From Micromonospora lutea (GTDB taxonomy: Bacteria; Actinomycetota; Actinomycetes; Mycobacteriales; Micromonosporaceae), in assembly GCF_016863535.1 (NCBI RefSeq), contig NZ_BOPB01000001.1, positions 186,001-250,000 on the forward strand: a stretch of 64,000 nucleotides of DNA, given 5' to 3'. The notes under the pieces were generated by a model that saw only the letters and a list, made by a program, of their open reading frames with translations, was not told the DNA's origin and did no database searches. A program made the position numbers and the translations under genes. Positions 43,698 through 53,403 of the stretch are shown here, one piece after another (position 1 is the first letter of the stretch; every line of letters begins with the position of its first letter).

Positions 43698-44351
43698 GTG
43701 ACCCTGCTCCCCGGAAATGGCGACCCCTACCGGTTCGGCACCGTTGCCTTCTACGCGTCCATCGGCCGAGCCTTCGTCGCCATGTGCGCGGTGGTGCCGG
43801 TGCTCTTCCTGGTCGAGGGCCTGGACGTCTGGCTCGGTGCCGGGTTCGACGCCGCCGCCGGGATCATCCCGCAGCGCATCGACGGGCTGGACGGCGTCTT
43901 CTTCTCGCCGTTTTTGCACCATGGCTTCGACCACCTCTACAGCAACAGCATCCCACTGATCCTGCTCGGCACCTTCGTGCTGGCGGCGGGTGCCCGGCGC
44001 TTTCTCTGGTCCACCCTGGTGATCGTCCTGGTCAGCGGGCTCGGCGTGTGGTTCACCGGCTCGCCCAACACGATCGTGGTCGGTGCCAGCGGGGTGATTT
44101 TCGGCTACCTGGGCATTCTGCTCACCCGGGGCATCTTCGAGCGGAGTTGGTGGAACTTCGCCGTGTTCCTGCTGGTCGGGCTCCTCTATGGCGGCCAACT
44201 GGTCGGTGTCCTGCCGACCGACGAACGGATCTCCTGGCAGGGACACCTGTTCGGGCTGCTCGGCGGCATCGTGGCCGCGATCATCTTCCGTCGACGTCGG
44301 TCAGATCTCGACGGGCCGTACCGGTCCGAGTCTCCGATGACCATGCCCTGA
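43698..44351 (+). CDS. Rhomboid-family intramembrane serine protease
   Basis: A 217-residue protein with six helices. The catalytic Ser is in VGASGVIFGYLG and the His in SWQGHLFGLLGG, forming the Ser-His dyad; FFSPFLHHGFDHLYSNSIPL is the typical N-terminal region. It would cleave membrane-spanning substrates. The start is GTG 43698. Its last 71 bp overlap the end of the convergent DMT-type gene. Confidence 0.92.
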   Translation: MTLLPGNGDPYRFGTVAFYASIGRAFVAMCAVVPVLFLVEGLDVWLGAGFDAAAGIIPQRIDGLDGVFFSPFLHHGFDHLYSNSIPLILLGTFVLAAGARRFLWSTLVIVLVSGLGVWFTGSPNTIVVGASGVIFGYLGILLTRGIFERSWWNFAVFLLVGLLYGGQLVGVLPTDERISWQGHLFGLLGGIVAAIIFRRRRSDLDGPYRSESPMTMP

Positions 44352-45306
44352 GACGTCCGCCGAGCGCGGCGACCGCCACGGCGACCAGGGTCAGCATCGC
44401 ACCGAGCAGAGTGGTGGCGTCGGGAGGCGCGGCCGAGGGCAGCAGCAGATCCAGCAGTACCGCACCGACCACCTGCCCGGAGACGGTGGCCAGACCGAGC
44501 AGCAACACGCCGGTGAGGCGGACCACCGCGGCGGCCACCGCGATGAAGGTGACGCCGATCGGCCCGCCGAGGTAGAGCCAGAGGTCGGTGGGCAGCCCGC
44601 CGGCAGGCAGACCCCGTATCGCGAGGTTGACGGCGAACGCGACCAGGAGCACCGCCGTACCGGTGACGAAATTGACCAACGTGGCGGTCAAGGTGCTCTC
44701 GCTGGCCACCCGGACCCAGCCGTTCACCGCCTGCTGCCAGGCCACCGCCACCCCAGCCAGTAGCGGCAGAACTGCCAGGCCGAGGGTCGCCGGCTCACGG
44801 AACCGGTCGCTGACCGCCAGCAGCACCGCGAACACGGTCAGCACCGCACCTGCCAGCCGGGCACCGGTGATCGGTCGTCGACCACCGGGGCCGACCCCCG
44901 CCCGGTCGACGAGCAGACTGCTGCCGGACTGGCCCGCCACGACCGCCACCGTGAACACCGCGACTCCCAGGGTGCCGACGGTAGCGCCCTGAGTGAACAC
45001 CAGGAACGCGCCACAGGCACCGCCGAGACACTGCCAGGGGCGAAGCGTCCTCCGGGTGAGTGCGGCACGCAGCGTCGCCAGCCCGCGTCGCCCGGCACGG
45101 GTGGCCGGCACCAGCACCATCAGCAGCAGCAGGCCCGACCCGAACGAGACACCGGCGGCGGCGAGCCCGTCACCGAGGCGTACACCCAACTCGCCGTTGA
45201 TCCGCGACTGCGTCGCCACGGCGACCCCGGCCACGGTCGCCAACGCCACCGCGCCGAGGCGGCGACCCGCCGCCACCGGCGGTCGGGTCGCCGTCAGGGT
45301 GTTCAA
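44281..45306 (-). CDS. DMT-superfamily transporter, duplicated YdcZ (DUF606) type
   Basis: A 341-residue protein of about ten helices built from two similar halves. The first begins [19 protein letters not shown], the second [18 protein letters not shown], each followed by a helix of the YdcZ type. The substrate is unknown. The start is TTG 45306, which overlaps the TGA of glpX (TTGA), so translation is coupled to the bisphosphatase gene. The C-terminus overlaps rhomboid by 71 bp on the other strand. Confidence 0.82.
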   Translation of the reverse strand: MNTLTATRPPVAAGRRLGAVALATVAGVAVATQSRINGELGVRLGDGLAAAGVSFGSGLLLLMVLVPATRAGRRGLATLRAALTRRTLRPWQCLGGACGAFLVFTQGATVGTLGVAVFTVAVVAGQSGSSLLVDRAGVGPGGRRPITGARLAGAVLTVFAVLLAVSDRFREPATLGLAVLPLLAGVAVAWQQAVNGWVRVASESTLTATLVNFVTGTAVLLVAFAVNLAIRGLPAGGLPTDLWLYLGGPIGVTFIAVAAAVVRLTGVLLLGLATVSGQVVGAVLLDLLLPSAAPPDATTLLGAMLTLVAVAVAALGGRLRAWSSETRTGTARRDLTDVDGR

Positions 45307-46334
45307 GCCTGTTCGTCCAGGGGTCGGCCGTCGAAGTCCACCGCCGAGTAGAGCGCGAGCTTCTCCAAGCGGTGGTACGAGTCGATCACCCTGATGGTGC
45401 CGCTCTTGGAGCGCATCACGATCGACTGGGTGTACGCCCCGCCGGCCCGGTACCGCACTCCGCGCAGCAGGTCGCCGGAGGTGATGCCGGTGGCCACGAA
45501 GAAGCAGTTGTCGCCGGTGACCAGGTCGTCGGTGGTGAGGACCCGGTCCAGGTCGTGGCCGGCGCCGATCGCCTTCTCGCGCTCGGCGTCGTCGCGTGGC
45601 CAGAGCTTGGCCTGCATCATGCCGCCCATGCACTTGAGAGCGCAGGCGGCAGTGATCCCCTCCGGGGTGCCGCCGATGCCCATCAGCACGTCGACGTCCG
45701 ACTCACCACGTGCGGCGGCGATCGCACCGGCGATGTCGCCGTCGGAGATGAAGCGGATGCCGGCTCCGACGCGACGGATCTCGTCGACCAGGCCGTCGTG
45801 CCGGGACCGGTCGAGCACGCAGACGGTGACCTCGGAGACGCTGGTGCCCTTGGCTCTGGCGATGCGGCGCAGGTTCTCGACCGTGCCGGCCTCGATGTCC
45901 ACCACGTCCGCGTAGGCCGGGCCGACGGCGAGCTTCTCCATGTAGAAGACCGCGCTCGGGTCGAACATGGCACCCCGTTCGGCCACCGCCAGCACCGCGA
46001 GGGCGTTCGGCATCCCCTTGCTCATCAGGGTGGTGCCGTCGATCGGGTCGACCGCGACGTCCACCTCGGGACCTTCGCCGTCGCCGACTTCCTCACCGTT
46101 GAAGAGCATCGGGGCGTTGTCCTTCTCGCCCTCGCCGATCACCACAACGCCCTTCATCGGGATCGAGTTGATCAGCTTACGCATGGCGTCGACGGCGGCA
46201 CCGTCGCCGCCCTCCTTGTCGCCTCGACCGACCCACCGGCCAGCGGCCATCGCTGCCGCCTCGGTGACCCTCACCAGATCGAGGGCGAGGTTACGGTCGA
46301 GATTCTGTGGAATTCGCGTCCGGGTGGTGGTCAT
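45303..46334 (-). CDS. glpX: Class II fructose-1,6-bisphosphatase
   Basis: A 343-residue metal-dependent sugar phosphatase of gluconeogenesis. The motifs are [31 protein letters not shown], the metal-binding [12 protein letters not shown] and [21 protein letters not shown], all as in GlpX. The start is ATG 46334 with GAGGAGG upstream. It is divergent from the DUF4245 gene, a neighbour conserved in mycobacteria and streptomycetes. Confidence 0.96.
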   Translation of the reverse strand: MTTTRTRIPQNLDRNLALDLVRVTEAAAMAAGRWVGRGDKEGGDGAAVDAMRKLINSIPMKGVVVIGEGEKDNAPMLFNGEEVGDGEGPEVDVAVDPIDGTTLMSKGMPNALAVLAVAERGAMFDPSAVFYMEKLAVGPAYADVVDIEAGTVENLRRIARAKGTSVSEVTVCVLDRSRHDGLVDEIRRVGAGIRFISDGDIAGAIAAARGESDVDVLMGIGGTPEGITAACALKCMGGMMQAKLWPRDDAEREKAIGAGHDLDRVLTTDDLVTGDNCFFVATGITSGDLLRGVRYRAGGAYTQSIVMRSKSGTIRVIDSYHRLEKLALYSAVDFDGRPLDEQA

Positions 46335-46479
46335 GTGGAACGGCTCCTCCTCGCGGCGTTGCGGGGCGGGCCGGCGCTGCCGGCTTCGTTGCTGATCCTC
46401 ACACGATGGCGGACGCGCGGGTGGGTCGGGGCGATGATGGGGCGGATACCGCCGGTCGGGCGGCTGCCAGAATGGCTGG

Positions 46480-47145
46480 GTGGAAACTGCACAGCCTGCC
46501 GACCGCGCACCCGCCGACAAGCCCGTGCCACCGTCCGCCGCCGCTGACGGGCCCGTGCCGCCGCCGGCAGCCGCTGACGGGCCCGTGCCGCCGCCGGCAG
46601 CCGCCGATGGGCCCGTGCCGCCGCCCGCAGCCGCCGTGAAATCCGACCGGTCGCCTCGGGACATGGCGATCTCGCTGCTGGTGCTGTTGATCCCGATCGC
46701 CCTGCTCCTCGCCTTCTACCGGGGTTTTCTCGGCGGCGACGAGCCGAACGCGATCGACCCGACGCCCGCCTTCGAACAGGCGAAGTCGGCAGGGGCCTTT
46801 CCGGTGAGCGAGCCCGCCGACCTGAGCGACGGGTGGCGGGCCGTACGCGCGACCTACCGGACGGCGGAGGACGGGGCGATCCTGCGGGTGGGATATGTCA
46901 CTCCGGAGGGGCGGGGCCTGCAGTTGGTGCAGAGCAACGTGCCGTCGGAGCGGCTGCTGCCGGCCGAGCTGACCGCCGAGGGGCGGCCGCAGGGGCAGAC
47001 CGATCTCGGCGCCGGCACCTGGCAGCGGTACACGGCACGGGGCAACGAGCAGGCATTGGTGCTGCTCCAGCCGGAGCGGACGGTGATCGTCGTCGGCGAC
47101 GCCCGGGACAACGAGTTGCGGGCCCTCGCCACCGCCGTGGACTGA
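46480..47145 (+). CDS. DUF4245 membrane protein with Pro-rich repeat N-terminus
   Basis: A 221-residue protein. The cytosolic N-terminus holds three 10-residue repeats ([10 protein letters not shown]). One membrane helix follows (about 66-85, [19 protein letters not shown]), then an extracytoplasmic domain (about 95-221) with [19 protein letters not shown], the DUF4245 pattern. Function unknown. The family typically sits next to glpX, as here. The start is GTG 46480. Confidence 0.85.
   Translation: METAQPADRAPADKPVPPSAAADGPVPPPAAADGPVPPPAAADGPVPPPAAAVKSDRSPRDMAISLLVLLIPIALLLAFYRGFLGGDEPNAIDPTPAFEQAKSAGAFPVSEPADLSDGWRAVRATYRTAEDGAILRVGYVTPEGRGLQLVQSNVPSERLLPAELTAEGRPQGQTDLGAGTWQRYTARGNEQALVLLQPERTVIVVGDARDNELRALATAVD
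46541..46630 (+). repeat. Three 30-bp in-frame tandem repeats
   Basis: Units at 46541, 46571 and 46601; the first two are identical over 30 bp and the third differs at three positions. They encode the Pro-rich repeats of the DUF4245 protein. Confidence 0.8.
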
Positions 47146-47297
47146 ACCTCCTCGATCCGTCGCGGGGTCGCGCCGCCGTCAGCGCGGGCCGACAGTGGGT
47201 GCCCCCTGTCTGTCGGTACTTTCCGCTACGCTCCCCGGGTTCGATGCCTCGCCGGTCCCGATCGGCCAGGCTTTACCAGCTCGAAGAGAGACAATCT

Positions 47298-48101
47298 GTG
47301 AAGATTCGACGGTGGAGCGTGGGCCTCATCGCCGCCACGCTGCTCGTTCCCGGCCTCACCGCCTGCAACAACTCCAGCGGGGAGTCGTCCTCGACGGCCT
47401 CCTCGTCCGGGTCGGGCACGCCGGCCGACCCGAAGGCGGCCCTGGTCGCCTCCACCGAGGGGTTGGCCGAGGGCAACTTCAAGTTCAGCATCGAGGCCGA
47501 CTCGATGACGGGCAAGGGCACGGTCCACAAGCCGAGCAAGAGCGCCCAGATGACGATGACCATGGGTGACGAGGACTTCACCATGGACTTCGATCTCATC
47601 CAGATCCAGCCGGACACCTGGGTGAAGGTCGACATGGGCGACCTGTTGGCCGGCATCCCCGGGATGGAGGCGTTCAAGGACAAGTACCAGCACCTCGACG
47701 CCACCAAGGCCAAGGACGCCAAGAACCTGGACATCTTCAGGGAGGGCACCGACCCGGTCGACGCCGCAGGCATGTTCAAGGGCCTCGCCGAGGTGGAGAA
47801 GACCGGCGAGGGCACCTACCGTGGCACCTTCGACCTGACCGCGGTGGAGGATTCGGTCGCCGCCGACAAGGACATGCTCAAGGAGCTGGGCGACCAGGCC
47901 AAGTCGATCCCCTTCACCGCGAAGCTCGACGCCGAGGGCCGGTTGAGTGAGCTGGTCATGTCCATCCCGGCGGCGGGTGAGACGAAGGCGCAGGACATCA
48001 CGATCACCTACAGTGACTACGGTTCGGCGACTCCGGCGCAGAAGCCCCCGGCGGACCAGGTCATCGAGGCGAACGAGCAGACCTACGAGATGTTCAAGTA
48101 G
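47298..48101 (+). CDS. LppX/LprG-like lipoprotein (copy 1)
   Basis: A 267-residue lipoprotein: a signal peptide with lipobox LTAC (Cys about residue 23), a Ser-rich linker, and a domain of the LppX_LprAFG type with a large beta-sheet, recognisable from ALVASTEGLAEGNFKFSIEA to ITITYSDYGSATP. Mycobacterial members carry lipids across the periplasm. The start is GTG 47298. A paralogue lies downstream after a strong terminator, so the two are separate units. Confidence 0.85.
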   Translation: MKIRRWSVGLIAATLLVPGLTACNNSSGESSSTASSSGSGTPADPKAALVASTEGLAEGNFKFSIEADSMTGKGTVHKPSKSAQMTMTMGDEDFTMDFDLIQIQPDTWVKVDMGDLLAGIPGMEAFKDKYQHLDATKAKDAKNLDIFREGTDPVDAAGMFKGLAEVEKTGEGTYRGTFDLTAVEDSVAADKDMLKELGDQAKSIPFTAKLDAEGRLSELVMSIPAAGETKAQDITITYSDYGSATPAQKPPADQVIEANEQTYEMFK

Positions 48102-48118
48102 GTCGTACGGCAGCACTG

Positions 48119-48145
48119 ACGGGGGTGGGCTCAGCCCACCCCCGT
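48119..48145 (+). terminator. Strong intrinsic hairpin between the two lipoprotein genes
   Basis: Perfect 12-bp arms ACGGGGGTGGGC and complement with loop TCA, 17 bp after the stop. Confidence 0.75.
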
Positions 48146-48275
48146 TCCGTGTTCCGGTGGCCCGACCCGCGAGATGCGGCGGAGCTCCGGTGATTGCCCG
48201 AGCGGACGACAGGGAACAGAACAGGGGAGAGCCTCCGGGGCGAGAACGCACCGGATGACCCGCTGGGAGACACCG

Positions 48276-49106
48276 ATGACCGTTCGACGACTGAGCGCCG
48301 GCCTCGTGGCCGTCGCCATCTTCACGCCCGGAGTCGCCGCCTGCACCACCACCGGTGACGCTGGGCCGACCCCCACACCGTCCGTCACCACCAGCGGTAG
48401 CGCAGCCGCGGTCGACACCGAGGCGAAGCAGGCGCTGCTGGACTCGACCCGGGAGATCAGCAACGGCAACTTCAGGTTCAGCATGTCCGGTGCCGGCTCG
48501 GTGGCGGAGGGGCAGGTGCACCAGCCGAGCCAGAGCGCGGAGATTCGGCTGCGCCTCGGCGAGCCGACCGACGACCTGGCGATCAGCCTCGATCTCGTCC
48601 ACGCGAAGCCGGACAGCTGGGTGAAGCTGGACCTCAAGGGTCAGGCGGCCACCAGTGTGCCCGGGGTGGACCGACTCAACCTCGGCAAGTACCACCACCT
48701 CGACCAGAACCGCATCCGGGGTGACCGCACCCTCGGCTTCGACTTCGATCAGGTCGATCCGGCCGGCAGTAAGGCGTTGACCGAGGCTGTCACCGACGTC
48801 CGCCGTACCGGTGACGGCGCGTACACCGGCACCCTCGACCTGTCGAAGGCAGCCGACGCGGGATCGCTCGACCCGAACCTGATCACCACTCTCGGCGCGG
48901 AGGCGAACTCCGTACCGTTCACCGCGTCGACCGATGCTCAGGGACGGCTCACGGAACTGGTCATCCGACTGCCCGAGGCAGGTCACGCCGCTGGGCAGGA
49001 GATCAAGGTGACGTACTCCGACTACGGCAACGCGACCGAGGCGACCAAGCCCTCGGCTGACCAGGTCGTTGAGGCTCCGCCGGAGCTGTACAACCTGTTC
49101 GACTGA
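48276..49106 (+). CDS. LppX/LprG-like lipoprotein (copy 2)
   Basis: A 276-residue paralogue of the preceding lipoprotein. The lipobox is VAAC, the linker is Thr/Ser/Pro-rich, and the same landmarks follow: LLDSTREISNGNFRFSMS, LDLVHAKPDSWVKLDL, LNLGKYHHLDQNR and IKVTYSDYGNATE. The two proteins are clearly homologous but diverged, so they may bind different lipids. The start is ATG 48276. Confidence 0.85.
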   Translation: MTVRRLSAGLVAVAIFTPGVAACTTTGDAGPTPTPSVTTSGSAAAVDTEAKQALLDSTREISNGNFRFSMSGAGSVAEGQVHQPSQSAEIRLRLGEPTDDLAISLDLVHAKPDSWVKLDLKGQAATSVPGVDRLNLGKYHHLDQNRIRGDRTLGFDFDQVDPAGSKALTEAVTDVRRTGDGAYTGTLDLSKAADAGSLDPNLITTLGAEANSVPFTASTDAQGRLTELVIRLPEAGHAAGQEIKVTYSDYGNATEATKPSADQVVEAPPELYNLFD

Positions 49107-49171
49107 ATCCCTGGCGCGGCGACACGCGGCCGGACTTCGGCACGCATCGCTCGTCATGAACCGTACGCGTT

Positions 49172-49201
49172 CGCGGCGGGAGCCAACCGGCTCCCGCCGC
49201 G
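49172..49201. terminator. 13-bp inverted repeat between convergent genes
   Basis: CGCGGCGGGAGCC and its complement around loop AACC, between the lipoprotein gene and xseB. Confidence 0.7.
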
Positions 49202-49209
49202 CCTGCGCG

Positions 49210-49431
49210 TCAGGCCGCCGGTTCGGGACGGGCGGCGTCGATGCGGGCACGGGCGCCATCGAGCCAGCGCTGGCAGATGACCGCCAGCGCTTCGCCGCGT
49301 TCCCACAGCGCCAGCGACTCCTCCAGCGACGTGCCGCCGGCCTCCAGCCGCTCCACCACCGACGCGAGTTCGGCGCGGGCCTGCTCGTAGCTGAGCCGTT
49401 CGTCCGGCCCGCTGGTCTTCTCGTCAGTCAT
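49210..49431 (-). CDS. xseB: Exodeoxyribonuclease VII small subunit
   Basis: A 73-residue helical protein with the XseB pattern LSYEQARAELASVVERLEAG followed by SLEESLALWERGEALA. It binds the coiled-coil tail of XseA to form exonuclease VII. The start is ATG 49431 (49440 is an alternative three codons earlier). xseA lies 62 bp upstream on the same strand. Confidence 0.93.
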   Translation of the reverse strand: MTDEKTSGPDERLSYEQARAELASVVERLEAGGTSLEESLALWERGEALAVICQRWLDGARARIDAARPEPAA

Positions 49432-49493
49432 CGCACCCATCTCAGCACAACCACCCGACACCCCGGATGACCGCACCACCGTCACAACCCCGG

Positions 49494-50720
49494 TCAACGG
49501 TCGACCGTGGCGGCCAACTCGCCGTCAGCGAGGCGTACCCGCAGCGGGTCGCCGGGAGCCACGTCGGTGGCCGCGCGTACGACATAACCGTCGCCGCGTT
49601 GCACGATGGCGTAGCCACGGTCGAGGGTGGCGGCCGGAGAGAGGGCGCGCAGCCGAGCCAGGGTGTGCCGGAGGTCGTCGCCGGCAGCGGCGAGTCGGTG
49701 ATCCAGGCAGCGGCCGGCGCGCTGGCGCAGGGCGGCCACCTCGGCAGCCCGGTGCTCGATCATCACCTGCGGGCGGGCCAGCACCGGACGGGACCGTAGC
49801 GCGTCGATGCGGTGGGACTCCCGATCGACGAGGTTGTGTACGGCCCGATGCAGCCGATACCGGGCCTGCTTGATCAGGCGTACCTCCTCGGCCAGGTCGG
49901 GCACCACCCGTTTCGCCGCGTCGGTGGGGGTCGACGCGCGGACGTCGGCCACGTAGTCGACAAGTGGCGCGTCCGTTTCGTGGCCGATCGCGCTGATCAC
50001 CGGTGTACGACACACGAAGACGGCTCGGCACAGCGCCTCGTCGGAGAAGGGGAGCAGATCCTCGATGCCACCGCCACCCCGGGCCAGGATGATCACGTCG
50101 ATGCTCGGGTCCGCGTCCAGCACCTTGAGCGCGTCCACGATCTGGGGGACGGCGCTCGGGCCCTGCACGGCCACGTTCACCGTCCGGAACTCCACGGCCG
50201 GCCAGCGCCGGCGGGCATTGGTCAGCACGTCGCGTTCGGCAGCGCTGGCCCGACCGGTGATGAGCCCGATGCGCTGCGGCAGAAACGGTGGACGACGCTT
50301 TCGGGCCCGGTCGAACAACCCCTCGGCGGCCAGCAGCTTCTTGAGCTTCTCCAGCCGAGCGAGCAGTTCACCGAGGCCGACCTGGCGGATCTCGTCCGCG
50401 CGCAGGCTCAGCGTGCCCCGGGCGGCGTAGAACTCGGGCTTGGCGTGCAGCACCACCCGGGCACCCTCGCGCAGCTCAGGCGCACCGGAGTCGAGTACGT
50501 CGCGGTTGGTGGTGACCGTCAGGCTCAGGTCGGCGGACGGGTCACGCAGCGTCAGGAACACGGTGCTGGCACCGGGCCGTCGACTGATCTGCGCCACCTG
50601 CCCGTCGACCCACACCCACCCGAGCCGGGCCACCCATGCACCGATCTTCTGACTGACCACGCGTACCGGCCACGGCTCCTCGGAGCTGCTCTTCCCACCC
50701 GCACCCTCACCCGCACCCAC
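49494..50720 (-). CDS. xseA: Exodeoxyribonuclease VII large subunit
   Basis: A 408-residue nuclease subunit. The N-terminal OB-fold (about 20-115) includes [15 protein letters not shown]. The catalytic domain has [36 protein letters not shown] and [28 protein letters not shown] long helical tail for XseB follows. Together they degrade single-stranded DNA from both ends. The start is GTG 50720, with TAGGGT 6 nt upstream on the minus strand. Confidence 0.96.
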   Translation of the reverse strand: MGAGEGAGGKSSSEEPWPVRVVSQKIGAWVARLGWVWVDGQVAQISRRPGASTVFLTLRDPSADLSLTVTTNRDVLDSGAPELREGARVVLHAKPEFYAARGTLSLRADEIRQVGLGELLARLEKLKKLLAAEGLFDRARKRRPPFLPQRIGLITGRASAAERDVLTNARRRWPAVEFRTVNVAVQGPSAVPQIVDALKVLDADPSIDVIILARGGGGIEDLLPFSDEALCRAVFVCRTPVISAIGHETDAPLVDYVADVRASTPTDAAKRVVPDLAEEVRLIKQARYRLHRAVHNLVDRESHRIDALRSRPVLARPQVMIEHRAAEVAALRQRAGRCLDHRLAAAGDDLRHTLARLRALSPAATLDRGYAIVQRGDGYVVRAATDVAPGDPLRVRLADGELAATVDR

Positions 50721-50726
50721 CCCACC

Positions 50727-50732
50727 ACCCTA
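50727..50732 (-). promoter_or_regulatory. -10 element (TAGGGT) of xseA
   Basis: The minus-strand TAGGGT is 6 nt before GTG 50720, at leaderless spacing. Confidence 0.5.
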
Positions 50733-50755
50733 CGATCCGCCCCACCGTTGGCGTT

Positions 50756-50892
50756 GATCATGAGGTTATTGCGCTCCCGCCGGCGTGTCGCGGGGAACAA
50801 CCTCATGATCGACGGGGCGGGGGACGGGGAGGGGCGGGGGACGGGGAGGGGGAGGGGGCGGGGGGTGGGGGCTTGGGCGCTGCCGGGGGTGG
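50756..50892. repeat. Composite repeat: palindrome plus G-tract (family 2, copy 2, inverted)
   Basis: GATCATGAGGTT (50756-50767) pairs with AACCTCATGATC (50799-50810). It is followed by about 80 bp of G-runs of 4-6 bases. Read on the minus strand this is a C-tract followed by the palindrome, the same order as at 28838-28933. The G-runs could form quadruplexes just upstream of ispH. Confidence 0.65.
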
Positions 50893-50902
50893 GATCGGCA
50901 CG

Positions 50903-50908
50903 TACGAT
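50903..50908 (+). promoter_or_regulatory. -10 element (TACGAT) of ispH
   Basis: TACGAT is 6 nt before GTG 50915, so a leaderless transcript is predicted. The G-tract occupies the -35 side. Confidence 0.55.
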
Positions 50909-50914
50909 GGGCGG

Positions 50915-51904
50915 GTGACTGAGGTTGAGGTGACGTCCCGGACCGGCAAGCGCGTGCTCCTGGCCAAGCCCCGCGGCTACTGCGCGGGCGTGGACCGGGC
51001 GGTGCAGACCGTCGAGGAGGCGCTCAAGCTCTACGGTGCGCCCATCTACGTCCGCAAGCAGATCGTGCACAACAAGCACGTGGTGCAGACGCTGGAGGCC
51101 CAGGGCGCGATCTTCGTGGAGGAGAACGAGGAGGTGCCGGAGGGCGCCACGGTGATCTTCTCCGCGCACGGCGTGGCGCCCGAGGTCTACGAGCAGGCGA
51201 AGCAGCGGTCGCTCAAGGCGATCGACGCCACCTGTCCGCTGGTGACGAAGGTGCACCACGAGGCGAAGCGGTTCGCCGCCGAGGACTACGACATCCTGCT
51301 CATCGGTCACGAGGGGCACGAAGAGGTCATCGGCACCTCCGGGGAGGCGCCGGAGCACATCCAGCTGGTGGACGGTCCGGAGGACGCCGACCGGATCACC
51401 GTGCGGGACCCGAACAAGGTCGTCTGGCTGTCACAGACGACGCTGTCGGTGGACGAGACGATGGAGACCGTGGCCCGGCTCAAGAAGCGGCTGCCGATGC
51501 TCCAGTCGCCGCCCAGTGACGACATCTGCTACGCCACCAGCAACCGGCAGTATGTGATCAAGGAGATCGCGCCGGAATGCGACGTGGTGATCGTCGTCGG
51601 CTCACGCAACTCGTCCAACTCCATACGCCTGGTCGAGGTGGCCCTCGACGGCGGTGCCCGCGCCGGGCACCTGGTCGACTTCGCCCACGAGATCGAGGAC
51701 GCCTGGCTGGCCGACGCGCGGACGGTGGGGCTGACCTCGGGTGCCAGCGTGCCGGAGGAGCTGGTGCAGGAGGTGCTGGCACACCTCGCCGAGCGCGGCT
51801 TCACCGACGTGGAGGAAGTGGTGACCGCGAACGAGCGGCTCACCTTCTCGCTGCCGCAGGAACTCAAGCGCGACATGAAGGCCGCTGCGGCGGCCCGCGA
51901 CTGA
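50915..51904 (+). CDS. ispH: 4-hydroxy-3-methylbut-2-enyl diphosphate reductase
   Basis: A 329-residue iron-sulfur enzyme, the last step of the MEP isoprenoid pathway. The three cluster cysteines are in [22 protein letters not shown] and [11 protein letters not shown]; the catalytic region [11 protein letters not shown] and VGSRNSSNS are intact. The start is GTG 50915, from leaderless spacing. It supplies isopentenyl and dimethylallyl diphosphate that the prenyltransferase in this window would use. Confidence 0.97.
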   Translation: MTEVEVTSRTGKRVLLAKPRGYCAGVDRAVQTVEEALKLYGAPIYVRKQIVHNKHVVQTLEAQGAIFVEENEEVPEGATVIFSAHGVAPEVYEQAKQRSLKAIDATCPLVTKVHHEAKRFAAEDYDILLIGHEGHEEVIGTSGEAPEHIQLVDGPEDADRITVRDPNKVVWLSQTTLSVDETMETVARLKKRLPMLQSPPSDDICYATSNRQYVIKEIAPECDVVIVVGSRNSSNSIRLVEVALDGGARAGHLVDFAHEIEDAWLADARTVGLTSGASVPEELVQEVLAHLAERGFTDVEEVVTANERLTFSLPQELKRDMKAAAAARD

Positions 51905-51922
51905 GCACGCCGGGCCGGCCCG

Positions 51923-51964
51923 ATGGAACTGTTCACCGCCCCGGTGCGTCAGAGCCTGACATGA
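51923..51964 (+). CDS. Possible 13-residue upstream ORF
   Basis: ATG 51923 opens a frame (MELFTAPVRQSLT) whose TGA overlaps the ATG of the next gene (ATGA, 51961-51964). No ribosome-binding site of its own is obvious. It may couple translation to the lipoprotein gene. Confidence 0.3.
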   Translation: MELFTAPVRQSLT

Positions 51965-52407
51965 GGACCCTTCGGATCGCCGCCACCGCGCTGATCATCT
52001 GCACGGCGCTCGCCGCCTGCGGCGGCCAGGACGCGGGGGAGGGCACCACCACCCCCACCCCGACGGGAGCATCACCCGTGACCGAGTTGCCGACCCCGGA
52101 CCCGAGCCTGTCCGCACCCTCGCCCTCCGATCCGGCGGACCCGACGGCACCCACCACCCGACCGACGGTCCGGCCGAGCGCCCCTTCGAAGCCGTCGACG
52201 ACCGGCGAGATCACCCTGACCGGTCGGATCGAGTCCGGCGTCGAGCCCGGCTGCCTGCTGCTCGATGGTTACCTGCTGCTCGGCGGCCCCCGCGACGTAC
52301 TCACCGCAGGCACGTCGGTGACGGTGACCGGGCGACCCGACCCGACCATGATGTCCACCTGCCAGCAGGGCACCCCGTTCGTGGTGAGCTCCGCCAAGCG
52401 CGGTTGA
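51961..52407 (+). CDS. Lipoprotein, hypothetical
   Basis: A 148-residue lipoprotein: signal peptide with lipobox LAAC (Cys at residue 20), a long Pro/Thr/Ser linker (about 25-82), and a small C-terminal domain with two Cys (GCLLLDGYLLLGG and STCQQGTPFVV), probably a disulfide. The domain resembles a small beta-barrel, but no family is recognised. It lies 56 bp after ispH. Confidence 0.75.
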   Translation: MRTLRIAATALIICTALAACGGQDAGEGTTTPTPTGASPVTELPTPDPSLSAPSPSDPADPTAPTTRPTVRPSAPSKPSTTGEITLTGRIESGVEPGCLLLDGYLLLGGPRDVLTAGTSVTVTGRPDPTMMSTCQQGTPFVVSSAKRG

Positions 52408-52473
52408 ACGAGGCTCCGAGGGCCCCTCACCGCCCGGACGACGGTGTGGATCAGTTGATGGCAGGATGCCCCG

Positions 52474-53313
52474 GTGCGGTACCGACCGATCCTTCCCACG
52501 GCGGCCGGGGCCCTCGCCGCCGTGCACGTCGTCGGCATCCTCACCGGTGTTCCCCTGCTGCGTCAGGCCGAGGTGGCCGCGTTGCTGCTGCTGGTGGTGT
52601 ACGCCCTGACCGCCCGGCCGCGCTCCCGGCCCTGGGTGGTACCGCTGGCGCTGACCGTGCTTGTCGTCGACGCGTTCGCCACCATGCCGCCCGCCGGCAC
52701 CGGTCGTCTGCAGGTCCTCCGGTCCGGTCCGGCTGACCTGACCCTGGGGTTCCTCACCGGCCTTCGCATGAGCTGGGCGGCGCTGGCCTTCGTGCTGGTG
52801 CTGCTGGTCGCCATGCGGTGGCGGGAAGCCCGCCCGAACCGGCTGGTCCTCACCGGCGCGACACTGGCGGCGGCACTGGTGGCCGGGTACGCGGTCCTCC
52901 GGCTGGTCGAGGTCCACCTCGCGGTACGGGAAGCGCAGCGGGTACACCCCGGGTACGGCGGTCCGACCGGTGTGGAGGTGACCGCCGCAGTGCTGGCGCC
53001 CCTCGTCGTCGCCTTCGGCACGATCGTCCTGGCCGTACTGCTGGCCGGTTGCCGCCGCCGGCTCGCCGCCAGCGGTGCCGCCCTGCTGGCACTTGTCGCT
53101 CTGTCGCAGCTTGACGCGGCCCTGGCTCCGCTCCCGCTGCCGTCGTACGTGGACCGTGGCGCCCTGTTCACCAGCGCGTTCCATGCCAACACGAGTGTGC
53201 CCGCGCCCGGACCGGCGGTCGCCGCCGCCATCGAGCTGGCCGCGTACCTGCTGCTCGTCGTGGGTTTGTGTGCCCACCAGCGTCCATCGCCCGGAACGGG
53301 CCGAGCTGGATAG
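52474..53313 (+). CDS. Multi-pass membrane protein, hypothetical
   Basis: A 279-residue protein with about seven membrane helices and short loops, from GTG 52474. The external loop near YVDRGALFTSAFHANTSVPAPG is hydrophilic. No family is recognised. It is followed by the strongest bidirectional terminator in the window. Confidence 0.7.
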   Translation: MRYRPILPTAAGALAAVHVVGILTGVPLLRQAEVAALLLLVVYALTARPRSRPWVVPLALTVLVVDAFATMPPAGTGRLQVLRSGPADLTLGFLTGLRMSWAALAFVLVLLVAMRWREARPNRLVLTGATLAAALVAGYAVLRLVEVHLAVREAQRVHPGYGGPTGVEVTAAVLAPLVVAFGTIVLAVLLAGCRRRLAASGAALLALVALSQLDAALAPLPLPSYVDRGALFTSAFHANTSVPAPGPAVAAAIELAAYLLLVVGLCAHQRPSPGTGRAG

Positions 53314-53350
53314 CAGCCATCTCACCGATGATCCCGGGCGGTAGACGGAC

Positions 53351-53386
53351 GGAAGCCCGTCTCCGAAGGATCGGAGACGGGCTTCC
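53351..53386. terminator. Perfect 16-bp intrinsic hairpin, bidirectional
   Basis: GGAAGCCCGTCTCCGA (53351-53366) and its complement (53371-53386) with loop AGGA, between convergent genes. Confidence 0.8.
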
Positions 53387-53403
53387 TGGTGGTGCGGGTG
53401 GTG

